This document shows positions 23,401 to 36,800 of a stretch of DNA of 64,000 nt, in pieces (position 1 is the stretch's first letter; the number at the start of each line of letters is the position of its first letter). A program made the translations under genes and the position numbers. The stretch covers positions 8,370,001 through 8,434,000 of the forward strand of contig LR990067.1 of assembly GCA_905147135.1 (NCBI GenBank), written 5' to 3'. The DNA comes from Blastobasis lacticolella. Its lineage: Eukaryota; Arthropoda; Insecta; Lepidoptera; Blastobasidae. The notes below the pieces were generated by a model. That model made no database searches. It was not told the DNA's origin and saw only the letters and a program-made list of their open reading frames with translations.

Positions 23401-26400
23401 TGCGGCCGTATTTCGCTAATAACTCGCCGAATGTTGTGTTCGATAGTCTCTGGTTTATCAGTGTAGAAAAGTGACTTGACATATCTCCACAGAAAACAAT
23501 GTAATGTAGTTAGATCACACAATCTCGATAGCCAACGTGAAATTATTCGTTGATGTTAATTTCTTTCTTCATACAATATTTTATTCGGTGATGTCACTCT
23601 TGGTTGAATGATTAAGTTAATGAATACACGACGGCCACATGACCAAAATCATAGTCAAAGCTTTGTGGGTACAATTCCAGGGGGCAGCGGTGTAGAATTT
23701 TTTAAAATTAATAATGTATTTATATTTCTTTTTTAAGGTTTCTTTTATCCTCTTCTTCTTTTATTGTAAATGCCCATTCATTTAGCCTGTTTTATGAATA
23801 AAAATGAACTAGTTACTGAAAAACGTAAATCCCATTAAATTATCTTTCAGTTAAAGCTAGTTTCACTGATAAGACACCATTTTTTTGTGTTCTAAATTTC
23901 TCCGCCTCTAAAAAACACCCACCCTTTATATTAACTAAGGTATGCAACGTATCAGTGATATAACACATGCTATAATTTATCACTAATTCAATTAACACAT
24001 AACCGACACTGCTTTCGCAGACACAGATTACAGTGCTCATATTCTCATGGCGATACGTGTCAAAATCGCATGAGCGCGCGACAGAACGGACGGATGTACC
24101 ATTATGCAATCTTTTTATAACTTGTATTGTAACGCTTTCGATTTTATTGTACGATCCCGTGACTTGTTTACTGATCGGTGATTATAGTATGTATAAATTA
24201 CAGTGTAAATATTGACTGACTCGTCATCGTCAGGTTTAAATGTAAGGTTGTTTTAATTATTTGAGCCATTTCTGTCCCACTGCAGGGCAAAGGCCTCCCC
24301 ATCCATCTTCCACGACTCACGGTCGAGTGCAAGGTTAGGAGTTTGAAATTTAAGTCATCGGGCGATGGGGTACTCGGGTAGAGCTCGTCTAGTCTAAGAT
24401 GACGCGCCCCACTACTTAGTTAGTTGATTTCGATGTGTGAGTGCAAATATTAATAACGACACTTCATCTGTGTGCGAGCCAATGAACGGCGCGTGCTCCG
24501 ACGTTTGAATCTTACCGGCAACTGAATGACCAATTACAACGGCATTTGTATATGTATTAGACGAGCTCTACTATCACATGACATCCAAGACAAGCTCGCC
24601 TGCTCGTGGTGGCGGTGGTGCTGACAGACGGATAAGGCGCATACAACCTTCACACTCCACACAATACGTAGGTCCAGTATAAGAGCATAAGTATAGGGTA
24701 TGAATGAATGAATGAATGAATAACGCTTTATTGCACAATCAAAAGTATACAATGGGTAACTTAAATTAACAGCAGGAGAAGCAACAGGCGGCCTTATCGC
24801 TTAATAGGTTTCTTCCAGGCAACCTTACAGGCAGGGTACTTGGTGCATCTTTAGCCAAAATGTGTTTGCTGAATGGATGGGGCTTTAGTTGTCCCTTATG
24901 TCCAAAGAACTCGTCTTTGGCCCCAAGGGCACCGATAACAAAAATTCCTCACTAATAGAATGCTACATTATCACTGAGTAATATAGGCTACTTTTAATCC
25001 GGGGAAAATATTAAGTTCCCGCGGAAAAGTTGATTGTTAACTGAGATTCGATCTGCTAAGAACCGCTAGTATATTTTTTTTAAGAACCGTCGTTGTCTCC
25101 CTGCAGGGCAAAGGCCTCTCTCCCATTTTCCCACTTAGACCTATTCGTTGGCAGGTGTCTCCACTCTTGCACGCGCCTCTAGATCGTCATGACCCAGCTG
25201 CAGATGCAAAGCTCCCAGGCCGACCACGACGTCTTTTCGCGTTAGGTGGGACCCATTCGGTCATACGTTTCGCCCAGATCAGACGGCATTCAGGCAACAT
25301 GGCCAGCCCAGTCCCATTTTAGGAAGACAGCCTTTTGGGCCACATCAGCTATAATGAATAAGAAAATAATTCACGAATGCTATAATGCTAAACCTACGTG
25401 TTATAGAGGTAGGCAACGCAATAGCGATACTCTTGGTGTTGCTAATGTCTATAGGCAGTGGTGACCACTTTCCATCAGGTGGCCCGCTTGCCTGTTTGCC
25501 TACCGTATGACATAAAAAAAAGCCTTCACGAAACCTTAAAATCCTTCTCAACTCTAGCTTCACTTAGGCCCTTGTATTGTGCTCCTATATAATATGATAT
25601 GATACGCAATAAGCGGCGAGGAATGCCCATTAAGGCTGACGCGGCGATTATGTCACCGACATCCTGGGACGGGCCGCTGTGCGAATTCGTACGGACTCGT
25701 TGTAATAAGCGGTTAAAAGGGTGGAGAATGTTGGAGGAGTATCGACGGCTGTTTGTGAAGGGCTAGGTTTTGCCTGCGACTTTGCGAAATAAACAAAATA
25801 TGCTTGGACAATTCACACAGCGCCATCTAGCCACTAAGTAAGCAAAGCTTGTGTTATGGGTGCCAGATAACTGATAGTTTTATACAAATGCCATAGAGAC
25901 ATGGACTCTACGAGACGTCGAAAGGAAGAAAACGTATGCTCTTGAGATGTGGTGCTGGAGGAGAATGCTCCGAATATCGTGGACAGAGTTTCGCGCCAAT
26001 CCCTCCATTCTCCAAGAGCTTAAAGTATAGCATCGCCTTTCGTCGATAGTCCAAACTTGAATTTTGACGTTTTTCGGGCACGTGTCCCGGCGTGCTAACA
26101 CCAACATAGAGAGACCAGTTGTGCAAGGCAGTGTGGAAGGGACTCGGGCTCGCGGCAATCTCCAACGCGGTGGACGGACCAAGTACAAAAGGCTTTTGGG
26201 TGAGCCCCTTCACGAGTGCACAAGAAAAGCAGCCATGAGGGAAGAACGGCGGCGACTGGTGTAACATAGAGTCATGGACGCTGTAACATAAGGTTTTAAA
26301 CTATCGCGGTTATTATTACACACTTTAAGGGTATGTTCCGGGTTTCCTACCGCGTACCTTTGTTAAGAGTAGTCTCTAAAACCAGAACTAGGTCGAAATA

Positions 26401-29400
26401 AGACTAAAAAAGTGAGTGATACAGGCAGTGAAGTGAGTTCGAGTTTCATTAGTAGCAAAAAGCTTTTGCGAAAGCGGGTAGATCGACTCCGGCCGCTTTA
26501 TCGCCAACCAACATCGTCCGGCGCTCGCAGCTCTCCAGTCGTCCCGTGACCATGATGCATGCAACTGTGTCGAATTATCGGGCTACTCGTCAACAAAGGT
26601 ACGCGGTAGGAAACCCCGGAACATACCCTTAAAATGGACGCTGTAATTAATATGCGTAATCCTGTCATTGTCAAGGCGGACCCCGATCACCAGCGCTTTC
26701 TATTTCCATTTCCAGTGACTATAATTATTACATTAAAGCCAGGACAACCTCACAGCAAGTAGCACCGCATTCTCCATCGTAGTAAGTAGGTACTTTAACT
26801 GCGTTGCAATGTAACCGCCAGTACGCATGCGCGTACAGCAGCATAGTCACTTCCGCGCACGACCAACCACTTTCATTTTGTCCCGGAGGCGCGTACGGCG
26901 GAGCTAGCGCATTGGTACTTACTATGGAGGCTGGTCTAGACGTAGAGTTCATAGATAGATACAAATGAAAGGGGGCGTTATTTTTTTCTGTCTTGTTTCT
27001 GGGTGGTATACGTATTATAAAACAAAGTCGCTTCCCGCCGTCTGTCCCTACGTATCTACTATGTACGTAAGATCTAAATCTTATCAACTACGCATCGGGT
27101 TTGAATGCGGTTTTCAACAATAGATAGAGTGACTCGGGAACGGTGTGGACGACATTTTTAATTTACAATGCTTAGGTATAGATAGTCCTTATTTTTTATC
27201 TTTTCTTGTTTCTGATACAGGTCTGGGTGTTATTCTATACATAGTATGAAACAAAGTCGCTTCCCGCCGTCTGTCCCTATGTATCTATGTACGCTTAGAT
27301 CTTTTAAACTACGCAACGGATTTTAATGCGGTTTGCAACAATCGATAGAGTGATTCAAGAGGTTTATAAGCTAGAAAAAAAGGGTGGGTAGGGGTAAGGT
27401 AGGTGTACGCGAACGAAGTCGCGCCGGGTCCACTATTGTGTAATAAGTGTGTATGAATTTTAAAAGTATATAAGTAGTTTATACATATTATTTATATTCA
27501 TTTATTTGTAGTAATAATCATACATCGTCATTTAAAATAGTTTCATGAATTGAATTAAGTACTAATAGTTGATGTCAATGTTAAAAAACAATTAATTCAA
27601 TAGTATCAAATTATCATGATTCGAAATCGTCAAGAATTAAATTAGTATTATAATATCAAATACTAATCAAGTCAAATGTTAAATTAAATCATTATAAGAA
27701 AAATACAAAATGCTTCAAACATGTCAAATATGGTGTAAGTATAAGCCGTGTGGTGTCCGGCAGAGTAGAATAGCACCAACCCCTTACACTCGTGGGTGTC
27801 GTACAAGGCGACTAATGTTTTCGAGGCAAAAGATCAAGCGCCTCCGTAGGCTGGAAAATGGGCAGCAGCATTTTCCATTCTTATACTATAACACTGCGAT
27901 CTCCAACCCGCCTGCCAAGCGTGGAGATTATGGCAATAACCTCCCTTTTTGTGGGAGAGGCCCTAAGTCCTGCAGTGGATTGTTATGTGCTGTGATGATG
28001 ATGTCAAATATAAAATTAAATCATGATATGAAATGTCAAATACAATGTTCGAAAACTATATGTCAAATATTAATTAATCGAAATGTCAAATACAATACAA
28101 TGAAACAAATAGTCGCATACAATATTTATCAGTTGTCCAGCACCACACAAGCTACCCATAACACAAACTTTGCTTCCTATGGGACTGGATGGCGCTGTGT
28201 GAATTGTCCAATCATATTTATTTATTATTAGTTAGCCTGTTAGGCGCGACTTTGTTCTCGTATTGTCATATCCCTACCCTACTCTACTCCTACCCTACAC
28301 CTACTTGACCCCTGCCTACTCTTTTTTTTTCTTACGATTAAAAGAAAAAAAAAAGAAAAATAGCGACGAGGGTTCAACGAAGTCGAAACGATTGATTCTA
28401 TATTGTATTCCGGATATAGTGTGTTAATTTCTAGCAGTTTACGTGGGTAAATTACAGGGAAACTGAAATCAGTTCATGGGCAATACTGTATTAGCGATGA
28501 CTCGACTTTACAGAACTAACCTAACGGGCCTAACCTTCGATAAAAGACACCAAATGTAATGAAAATGCATTTTCTTGACTATGAAGTGATAAATTATCAT
28601 CTTGGCGTTAATGTCCCGGTTGTGCTTTCACGCACGAGGGCCCGGGGTCCGCCTTGACCATGATGCAGGATTTGGCAGATCCAGTAATTATCTGACCTCC
28701 GTGATCCTGCTACCAGGGGAGCCTGACCAGATTGGATCATAATAAATAAATAAATAAATAATCGTGGACAAATTCACACAGCGCCATCTAGCTCCAAAGT
28801 AAGCAAAGCTTGTGTTATGGGTGCTAGATAACTGATAAACTACTTATATACTTTTCAAATACATACTTATTATACAAAGAACACCTAGACCCGTAACAGA
28901 AATTAAAATTCATCATTTCAATTTCTGCCAGGCCGGGAATTGAACCCGGGACCTCTTGCGTGGCAGACCGGCAGTTTGACCACTGAACCACTCAGTTCGT
29001 CATGGTTACAAATTCAATAGCCTGAATGTGCAGGTTTCATCACGATGTTTTCCCTCATGTGAGAGAGTACATGGCGGCAGTGGGATTCGAACCCGGTAAC
29101 TCTCGCTTGTGAGTCGGATACCGTTACCACTCGGCCACCAACGCACCGACGCACGAATATTATATTCCGGATATAGTGTGTTAATTTGTTGCAGTTTACG
29201 TGGGTAAATTACAGGGAAACTGAAATCAGTTCATGGGAATTACTGTATTAGCGATGACTCGACCTGTTTTGATACAGAAATAACCTAACCGACAGTAAAC
29301 CTTCGATAAAATACAGACCAAATGTAATGAAAATGCATTTCAATTAATTAAATTTATTAAATGAAATAATAAATTAAATTAATGCTATTTTAATGTAATT

Positions 29401-32400
29401 AATAAGATTTATAGGTTTGTATGTACCTCCGCCTTTGACTTTTGATATGCCTTTAATCTGTCCGGACATTAATTTATGGATTGATTGGAGCAGGCCACGT
29501 ACTCCAAAACTGACCAAAATTTGTTGGTTTATGTCACACGCCTAAAGGAGGCAAAGCATCTCCCTGAAAGTCTGCCGTAGGAGGTGATCATCAACTTCAT
29601 TATGTTAGCGATCAGTCCCTTCTTTCTCTTCTGTACCCGGTCTTGAGCATCCTAAAGCCGTTGGCTCTCGCACCCAACTCAGCGATATCAATCCAAGACA
29701 TGCACGGGTCTCCCGCAGGATCTCTTTCCTGAAACCGGCAAGTTGAGACACCTTTGTTCTTAGTTGGCAACCAGTTGTGGACTAAGAAAATTTTTTTTTT
29801 TTTTTTTACAAATTCACACATCGCCATCTAGCCCCAAACTAAGCAAAGCTTGTGCTATGGGTGCTAGATAACTGATAAACTACCTTAATACTTTTATTAA
29901 ATACATACTTATTATACATAGAACACCCAGACCCGTAACAGAAATTAAAATTCATCATTTCAATTTCTGCCCGGCCGGGAATCGAACCCAGGACCTCTTG
30001 CGTGGCAGACCGGCATGTTGACCACTGAACCACTCAGGTCGTCGTCGAAAATGATTCCACCGTCGCAACTTTATTACAAAGGCAGTGGCGACGAACTTTT
30101 CACCTTAAACGATGTATTTATTTACTTATGTCCAAGCATATTATTTATTTATTAAGACATTAAATGATAATCGTACAATATTTCCAAAATTAAAAGTATT
30201 TACCTACTTAATTAGAAAAAATATACAAAAGATACCACACAAAAAATCGATTCCAAATCGCTGTCAATGAGGAGTTTTCCAGTAGGTATTGATATATGAT
30301 GGATTATATGGTTTCAAAAAGCATCAATAGATGGCGCTCCTACAATTTTGGTAATCTTTTTATAATCTGTAGGATGGTGGCAGTGATTTCATGCGGCAAA
30401 CTAATACAAAACTTAGAAATAAAATGTTTATTAATATAAACATAACTGTTAAAGGTTGAACGAAGTGTAAAATGAAATATTTGTAGAAATTGGCACTATG
30501 TTCCATTATTATTACAACCTCTAAAATGGTTGAAAACTATTGACAAATACAATATTATCCAATACAACGTACCCAGTGTTTATATCCTGTTTGCTAAGAA
30601 CCTATTTCCTATTTCTATTTATTACCAAAATTGTCGGGGCGCCATCTAGTGAGTGGTTAGGAATGCTTTAAATACCTATTGGAAAACTGCTCATTGGGAG
30701 TGTTCCTCAGAAGCCAGCTATGGGGCGGCTAGCGTGTCACTGTGTGCTTACTTCCTACTTTCCTACCCCGCTCCTTTTTGACGATTGAAAGAGATATTTA
30801 ATGTCCTAATCAATAAAGAAAGTTTGAGTTTGAAGCCTCTTTGTATTGCCAAGCTCCAACGCTGGCTGAGGTACTCGCCAGCCCGTGGATTTACTTGAAA
30901 CTTACTTCAATTTATTATTTACTAGTGGACCCGGCGCGACTTCGTTCGCGTACACTTATTTGACCCTTACCTACTTACTTTTTTCTTACTTAAAAACCTT
31001 CCTCTTGAATCACTCTATCTATTAAAAAAAACCGCATCAAAATCCGTTGCGTAGTTTCAAAGATTTAAGCATACAAAGGGACATAGGGACAGAGAAAGCG
31101 ACTTTGTTTTATACTATGTAGTGATGAACCTCGGATTTCCTCAACGACTCAATCATAAACGTCCTTGCATCATTGCGTGGAGGTGGCATTCTAGTTTTTT
31201 GATACAAACCACGTGCCCGAGTTGGTTTCTCGGAAGCGGCTACCAGGAAAACGTTACGCGATCGAATCCCATAATGGACACGTACGAGATTCTTTCGAGT
31301 AAGTTGTGGATTCGATTTGTGCAACTTTCTTATGACCGATATGTATTTGTCAAGTGCAAAGTAAATAAATAAAATAAATAAATAATCGTGGACAAGTGCA
31401 CACAGCGCCATCTAGCCCCAAAGTAAGCAAAGCTTGTGTTATGGGTACTAGATAACTGATAAACTACTTATATACTTTTAAATACATATTTATTATACAT
31501 AGAACACCCAGACCCGTAACAGAAATTAAAATTGATCATTTCAATTTCTGCCCGGCCGGGAATCGAACCCGGGACCTCTTGCGTGGCAGACCAGCATGTT
31601 GACCACTGCACCACTCAGGTCGTCAGCAAATATGCTTGGACAATGCACACAGCGCCATCTAGATCCAAAGTAAACATTGGCGTATCTAGGGCTATTTTCC
31701 AGGGGGGGGGGCCTGGCCCCTGAGGTGGTCGATGAAGCCGAGTCAACCGCCAATGTACAGCCAGTGAGCACCCCATCCTGGGGTGGGCACCAGACCATTC
31801 TGGGGTGAACACGGCCCACCCGGCCCCCCCTCTTCCTACGCCTATGAAAGTAAGCAAAGCTTGTGTTTTCATCGCACATGCTATCGGGTTTATTACCACG
31901 GTTAGTATTTAGTTTTACATCGATATTTCGACGCAGTTGCATGCGTCATAGCTGGTTAACGTCCGGTCTGCTACGCTGTGGTCCCGGGTTAGACTCCCGG
32001 CCGGGCTCAAATTGAAATAAGGAATTTTAATTTCTATTACGGGTCTGGGTGTTTTAGATGTATAATAAGTATGTATTTAAATGTCGTCGCGTGAAGGAAA
32101 GGGGTGTATCAGGATCATTGTCATCAGGGTGGTGATATCAGTATTAGGTCGTATTCGTCCAGATAAATTAAAGAAAAGGTTCACATTTACTCCACTGTAT
32201 TTATTCCATTTCATTTTTGCACATCACTTATAATTTCACTAGAATTCAGAGCGGTATTACAAATGTAGGCAGTTGAGGTAATTTACTTTCTTATTTCAAA
32301 GGTGATTTTAAAATTACTTTATTTTTAAACGTAAATTACACTTTCTATTAACGAACTTCAAACGTAAACAAACGAAATGTGGAGACAGTTTCAAGACGCG

Positions 32401-33782
32401 TCACTCCTCGGCGGCGGTCGCGCCAAGAATGGCCGCCACTCGGCCCGAGTCGTGCCGTCGAGACTCTGTCAGCACGCCCCACCAGAGGGCGCACTCCCAC
32501 TTCCGTTTTCATCGTCATGAGTCCGTACTATTGACCACATGAGTCCATACTATTGACCGTGATCCGTCATATATAAGTAATCAAGTGTCAACGGCCTGAT
32601 TGGTGAGCTGAAGAGTACCGGATGTCATATCGATGGCATTTGCGTTAACAACCTTAGTTACGCAGATGACATGGTGCTCCTCAGTCCATCAATCAGCGGA
32701 TTGAGAAAGCTCCTTTCGGTCTGTGAGAATTATGCAAATTCTCATGGACTGAAGTATAATGTTCTCAAAACCGAAATGATGGTTTTTAGAGCGGGAAGAG
32801 GACCGGAGAAAGTCCCGGCTGTATTTTTGAACGGCTCAGCGATTCGGGGTGTTGCAAAATTCAAATATCTTGGCCACATCATTACGGAGGATGGCAAAGA
32901 TGACCTTGACGTAGAGCGAGAAAGACGGGCATTGTCGGTTCGGTGCAATATGCTTGCACGTAGGTTTGCGAAAAGCAGTAAGGAGGTGAAGGGCACTCTC
33001 TTCAGGGCATTCTGCCAGTGTTTTTATACGTGCCAACTCTGGTACAGGTATAAGAGGGTGTCCTTCAGTAATATAAGAGTGCAATACAATGATGCATACC
33101 GCATTCTTATGAAGTTGCCAAGATACTGCAGCGCATCTAGTATGTTTGCCGAGGCGGCGATGCCCGACATTTTTGCCATTATTAGGACACGTCTAGTTTC
33201 CTTTTGGGAACGAATACGCCACAGTAATAATAATATTTTACTGTTAGTAACGCGAGACCTGACAAGCCCTATTGTAAGGCATTGGTTATCGATACATCGT
33301 GACCCAAACAAGAAATAATGTAAATTTGCTTTTGCTCTGTAATATTTTATTTTTTGTTATTCATTATTATTATTATATGTAATTGTACAATGGCTCTATT
33401 GGCTGAATGAAGAACTATATTATTATTATTATAAGTAGTTTATCAGTTTTCTGGCACCCGTAACACAAGTTTTGCTTACTTTGGGGCTAGATGGCGCTGT
33501 GTGAATTGTCCAAGCATATTATTTATTTATTTATATACGCCTCTTTGCCTGCCACCGCGTTAACAGATATTAATCACATCCATCTCTCTCCCTCCCCAGG
33601 CACGTCCCGAAGGCGAAGCCGACCACCATGGCGGAGACGCCCGAGCTGAAGCGCATCGCTGAGAACACCAAGATACAGAGCAACGTCAAGTACCACGCGG
33701 ACTTCGAGCGGAGCAAGGGGAAGTTCACGCAGGTCGGTTACAGCGTTGTCAGTCCTTTTTATACACACATACACATATACAT

Positions 33783-33815
<33 letters not shown>

Positions 33816-36800
33816 TACAAATACAGACGAAGATACCGATATAAGATACAGATAGAAAATAGGATGTAATGTATCTGATACACAATGGTGCGGTGGATAT
33901 ACAGTATTTACACGACTTAGTATATCCGTCCCAGCTTTGCGAATAGGATTTGAGAATCCTCCATTGAGGATATAAGAGACTCGCCTGCTCTGCCACAGAT
34001 ACAGAGCTACGTCAAGTACCATGTAGACTTCTGCCCGAGAAAGGTAAAGTTCACATAGGTCGGCCGGGAGGGCTGTCTCTTTGGCTGGATAAGCCTTTCT
34101 CCACGCGTGACTTGACGAATGACCTTTGAGTGACTATTTTGGTATTTGACGTGCGTCGAAGATAGCTTTCGCACGTACGACCCAGAATTCACTCCCCAAA
34201 CTCCTAAATTCACCCACTTCTCCTCCCCGCTTTCCAGGTGGCAGACGACCCTGAGACCCTGCGCATCAAGGCCAACTCGAAGATCATCAGCAACGTGGCC
34301 TACCACGGCGACCTGGAGAAGAAGGCTCACATGGAGAGGCAGCGGCTAATCAACGAGAACGGGGAGCTTGTTGGTGAGTGTGGGGAGCTTGTTGGTGAGT
34401 GTGGGGAGCGGTGGGAGTGGGGAGTCGAGGAGTGGTGGGGTTTTGGGAGGGGATTGTGGCTTTTGAAAGAGAGTTTCTGGGATTGTTCTTCTGTTTTGGC
34501 CTTGTTTGGTTCACTGGCGGGACATTGTGTTTGGAGGCATAGATTTCAAGAAGGCATGACATTTTTTCTTTTAACAATGTACTTATGTTGATCTGCTGAT
34601 GTTATACAGGCGTGCCGCCCTTCAAGTTAGGGAATAAATGTTGGCATAGCAAAATCTGTATCTAAAAGTGCCATGCCAAACCTTTATTAGAATTATGTCA
34701 AAGATACTTTCTTTCAAGAGTCACAAACTTGCCCATACGAGTAAGTGTAATTATTTTAGTTAGTAGCAAGTCGTCATAAATGACGAGTTTCCGAGTATGA
34801 CAACTTGCTACTAATCTATTTATATTATGGGTTATATCGTCTGGGTTGGAGTTAAGTAAACGGTGTAGGAACGCAAGCGCTATACGTACTTTGTGTGTGG
34901 GGGTAGGTTTTTGGGTCGCCGCAGTAAATCTTTGCTATACAGGAGTGAGAACCAGTGGTATGAAGTAAATATCATGGTCATCACGGACTTAGTAGCGCCC
35001 CATATCATACTGCTAAGGCGCTGTTTGTACAGAAGAGACGTGGCGATGCCGCGTGGCGGTGGCGGTGGCGAATCATCAAAGAAACCTGAAATCAACCTTG
35101 TAGTTATATCGTGGCGTTGTTTTTCTCAGAAGACGCCACCAGGGGCCTAATTCTCGCGCTGTGAAATCTCGAATTCGAAATTTTTTCTAGCCACGTATCT
35201 TCATTAATAATGAAATTGAAATGTCTATTGTAGTCCAAAAATGTTTTCTAAACTATTTTCGTCAATTGCAGTGACGTTTATTACAATTTTTGGCTAGAAA
35301 AAACGTCGAATTTGAGGTGGCACAAAGCGAGAATCGTCTCCCAGGCGACGCGCCTCCGCCACTTCTTGGCGCGCGTCAGAAAAAACGACGTTAGGCGACA
35401 TAACTATAAGGTTTACTTTTATAATTTGATGTCGCGAGGCGAGAAATGTCCGCGCCACGGCACCACCACGCCCATGCCACGTCTCTTCTGTATGAACCGC
35501 GCTTATGGTTCATTTATAGGTGTTGTATTATGTAAGGCTATACACACACATTTGCATCCGTTATGTGTCAGTGTTATATTTAATGTTGCACCCATCCATT
35601 CGAACACTTTTATTAATACTTGAATGATATGTCACTCAACGTAATTATTATAAAGAGGTATAAACCTGCCTTGTATGACTTTTGACACTGGCGATATGAC
35701 TAGAATAATTACAATGAAATCCCATGAATATTGAAATAAATATATTAACCATTCCATTGTGGCTACGGAACAGGTTAAATGTCCCATCATGGGGTGCCAA
35801 TCGGCCCCCGAGACTGTTCGACCAGCTTCAGGGTCCCCAATGGATCTTAAATATTTATATATTTTATGATTTTGCGAAAGGGTAATAGGTACGATAATTA
35901 TTAGCCATTAGCAAGAACTTACTATTTAATTTTATTACTTTGCCCAGAACTTCGTCTACGTAGACTAGAGTATTGAGAAAAGCCTTTCATTGTTATGTCT
36001 TTTAAGTCATTCTAATCCCGTATAAATGGTTTTGGCTGGGCCTTGCGAACCTGCCTGAAGGCGGTCACATGCCTGGCAAGTCTAACTATTACAAAAAAAG
36101 GAGAAACAAAAATTTTACCAAATACATATGTACGAAAATTACACGATCAGCGCTGTAGAGAAACAATACGGACCATTCACCGGCAATTGAGCACAAAATT
36201 GCATCACATCTTAGCAACAATGTGCGAAGATATTAATTTTGGTCGAAAATTATCGCGGTATCTTAGCAACGTTCCCACAGTGGTAACGGCTATCCGTTGA
36301 TTGAGCAACGTATGTCTATTACTGGCTTTATCTTTGCTGGCTTTTGTAAGTAAGTAAGTAAGTAAAAACTCTTTATTGCACACACAAAAAATTATACATA
36401 ACAAGAAATAAGAAAAACAATTTATATGCGCGCAAAGGCAAATTCAGCTTATCGTGACCGCGTTTTTGGTTATGCCGACGTGCTTTGTTAACCATATTGA
36501 ATTTCGAGATCAATTATGAAAATACTAGTGGACCCGGCTGCCTCCGTTCGCGTGGCGTCCTACTCCTACCCTACCTATTCACCTTTACCACCCGTCCTCG
36601 AAGACGCATTTGGTCGCCGCGTAGTCTGGTTTCTGCACCTGCACCAATGTGGTCACCAATCTACTTTTTCCCGTACGCGTGGTCAGAGTCAGTCCTTTAT
36701 TGCGGAAATCGGTCATCAAGTCGACGGGCGTATTTTACAATGTCGCAGATACGCATCGCGCTTCGACTATCTCCATCATCGATCACCCACCTACCCTTTT

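Larger units (their letters stand above)
27208..28222 (+). mobile_element. SINE-G copy in three pieces with nested insertions
   Basis: Collinear SINE-G pieces lie at about 27212-27237 (ggtctgggtgtt), 27436-27485 (TAATAAGTGTGTAT...AGTAGTTTAT) and 28124-28222 (TTTATCAGTTGTCC to GATGGCGCTGTGTGAATTGT). A Lep1-like element (27238-27435) and a block of AT-rich TGTCAAATA-type repeats containing an R4 copy separate them. Confidence 0.6.
31949..33534 (+). mobile_element. SINE-G copy split by a 1.35-kb insertion
   Basis: The head and middle (TGGTTAACGTCCGGTCTGCT to AGTATGTATTTAAA, ending about 32081) continue at 33431 with ATAAGTAGTTTATCAG to GATGGCGCTGTGTGAATTGT. Together the two pieces make one SINE-G. 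Confidence 0.7.

Noticed and set aside
27710..28231. 173-codon plus-strand open frame
   Set aside because: It runs through an R4 copy, AT repeats and a SINE-G tail; no domain.
31541..31942. 133-codon minus-strand open frame
   Set aside because: It spans a SINE-G head, a SINE-G tail and a hAT-like MITE, so it is a chance frame across repeats.
34238..34591. 117-codon open frame continuing past the second nebulin exon
   Set aside because: It reads through a good GTGAGT donor into low-complexity intron; the conserved continuation is the exon at 38159.
36043..36300. 85-codon plus-strand frame in a Lasp intron
   Set aside because: No splice context, domain or codon bias; intronic chance frame.
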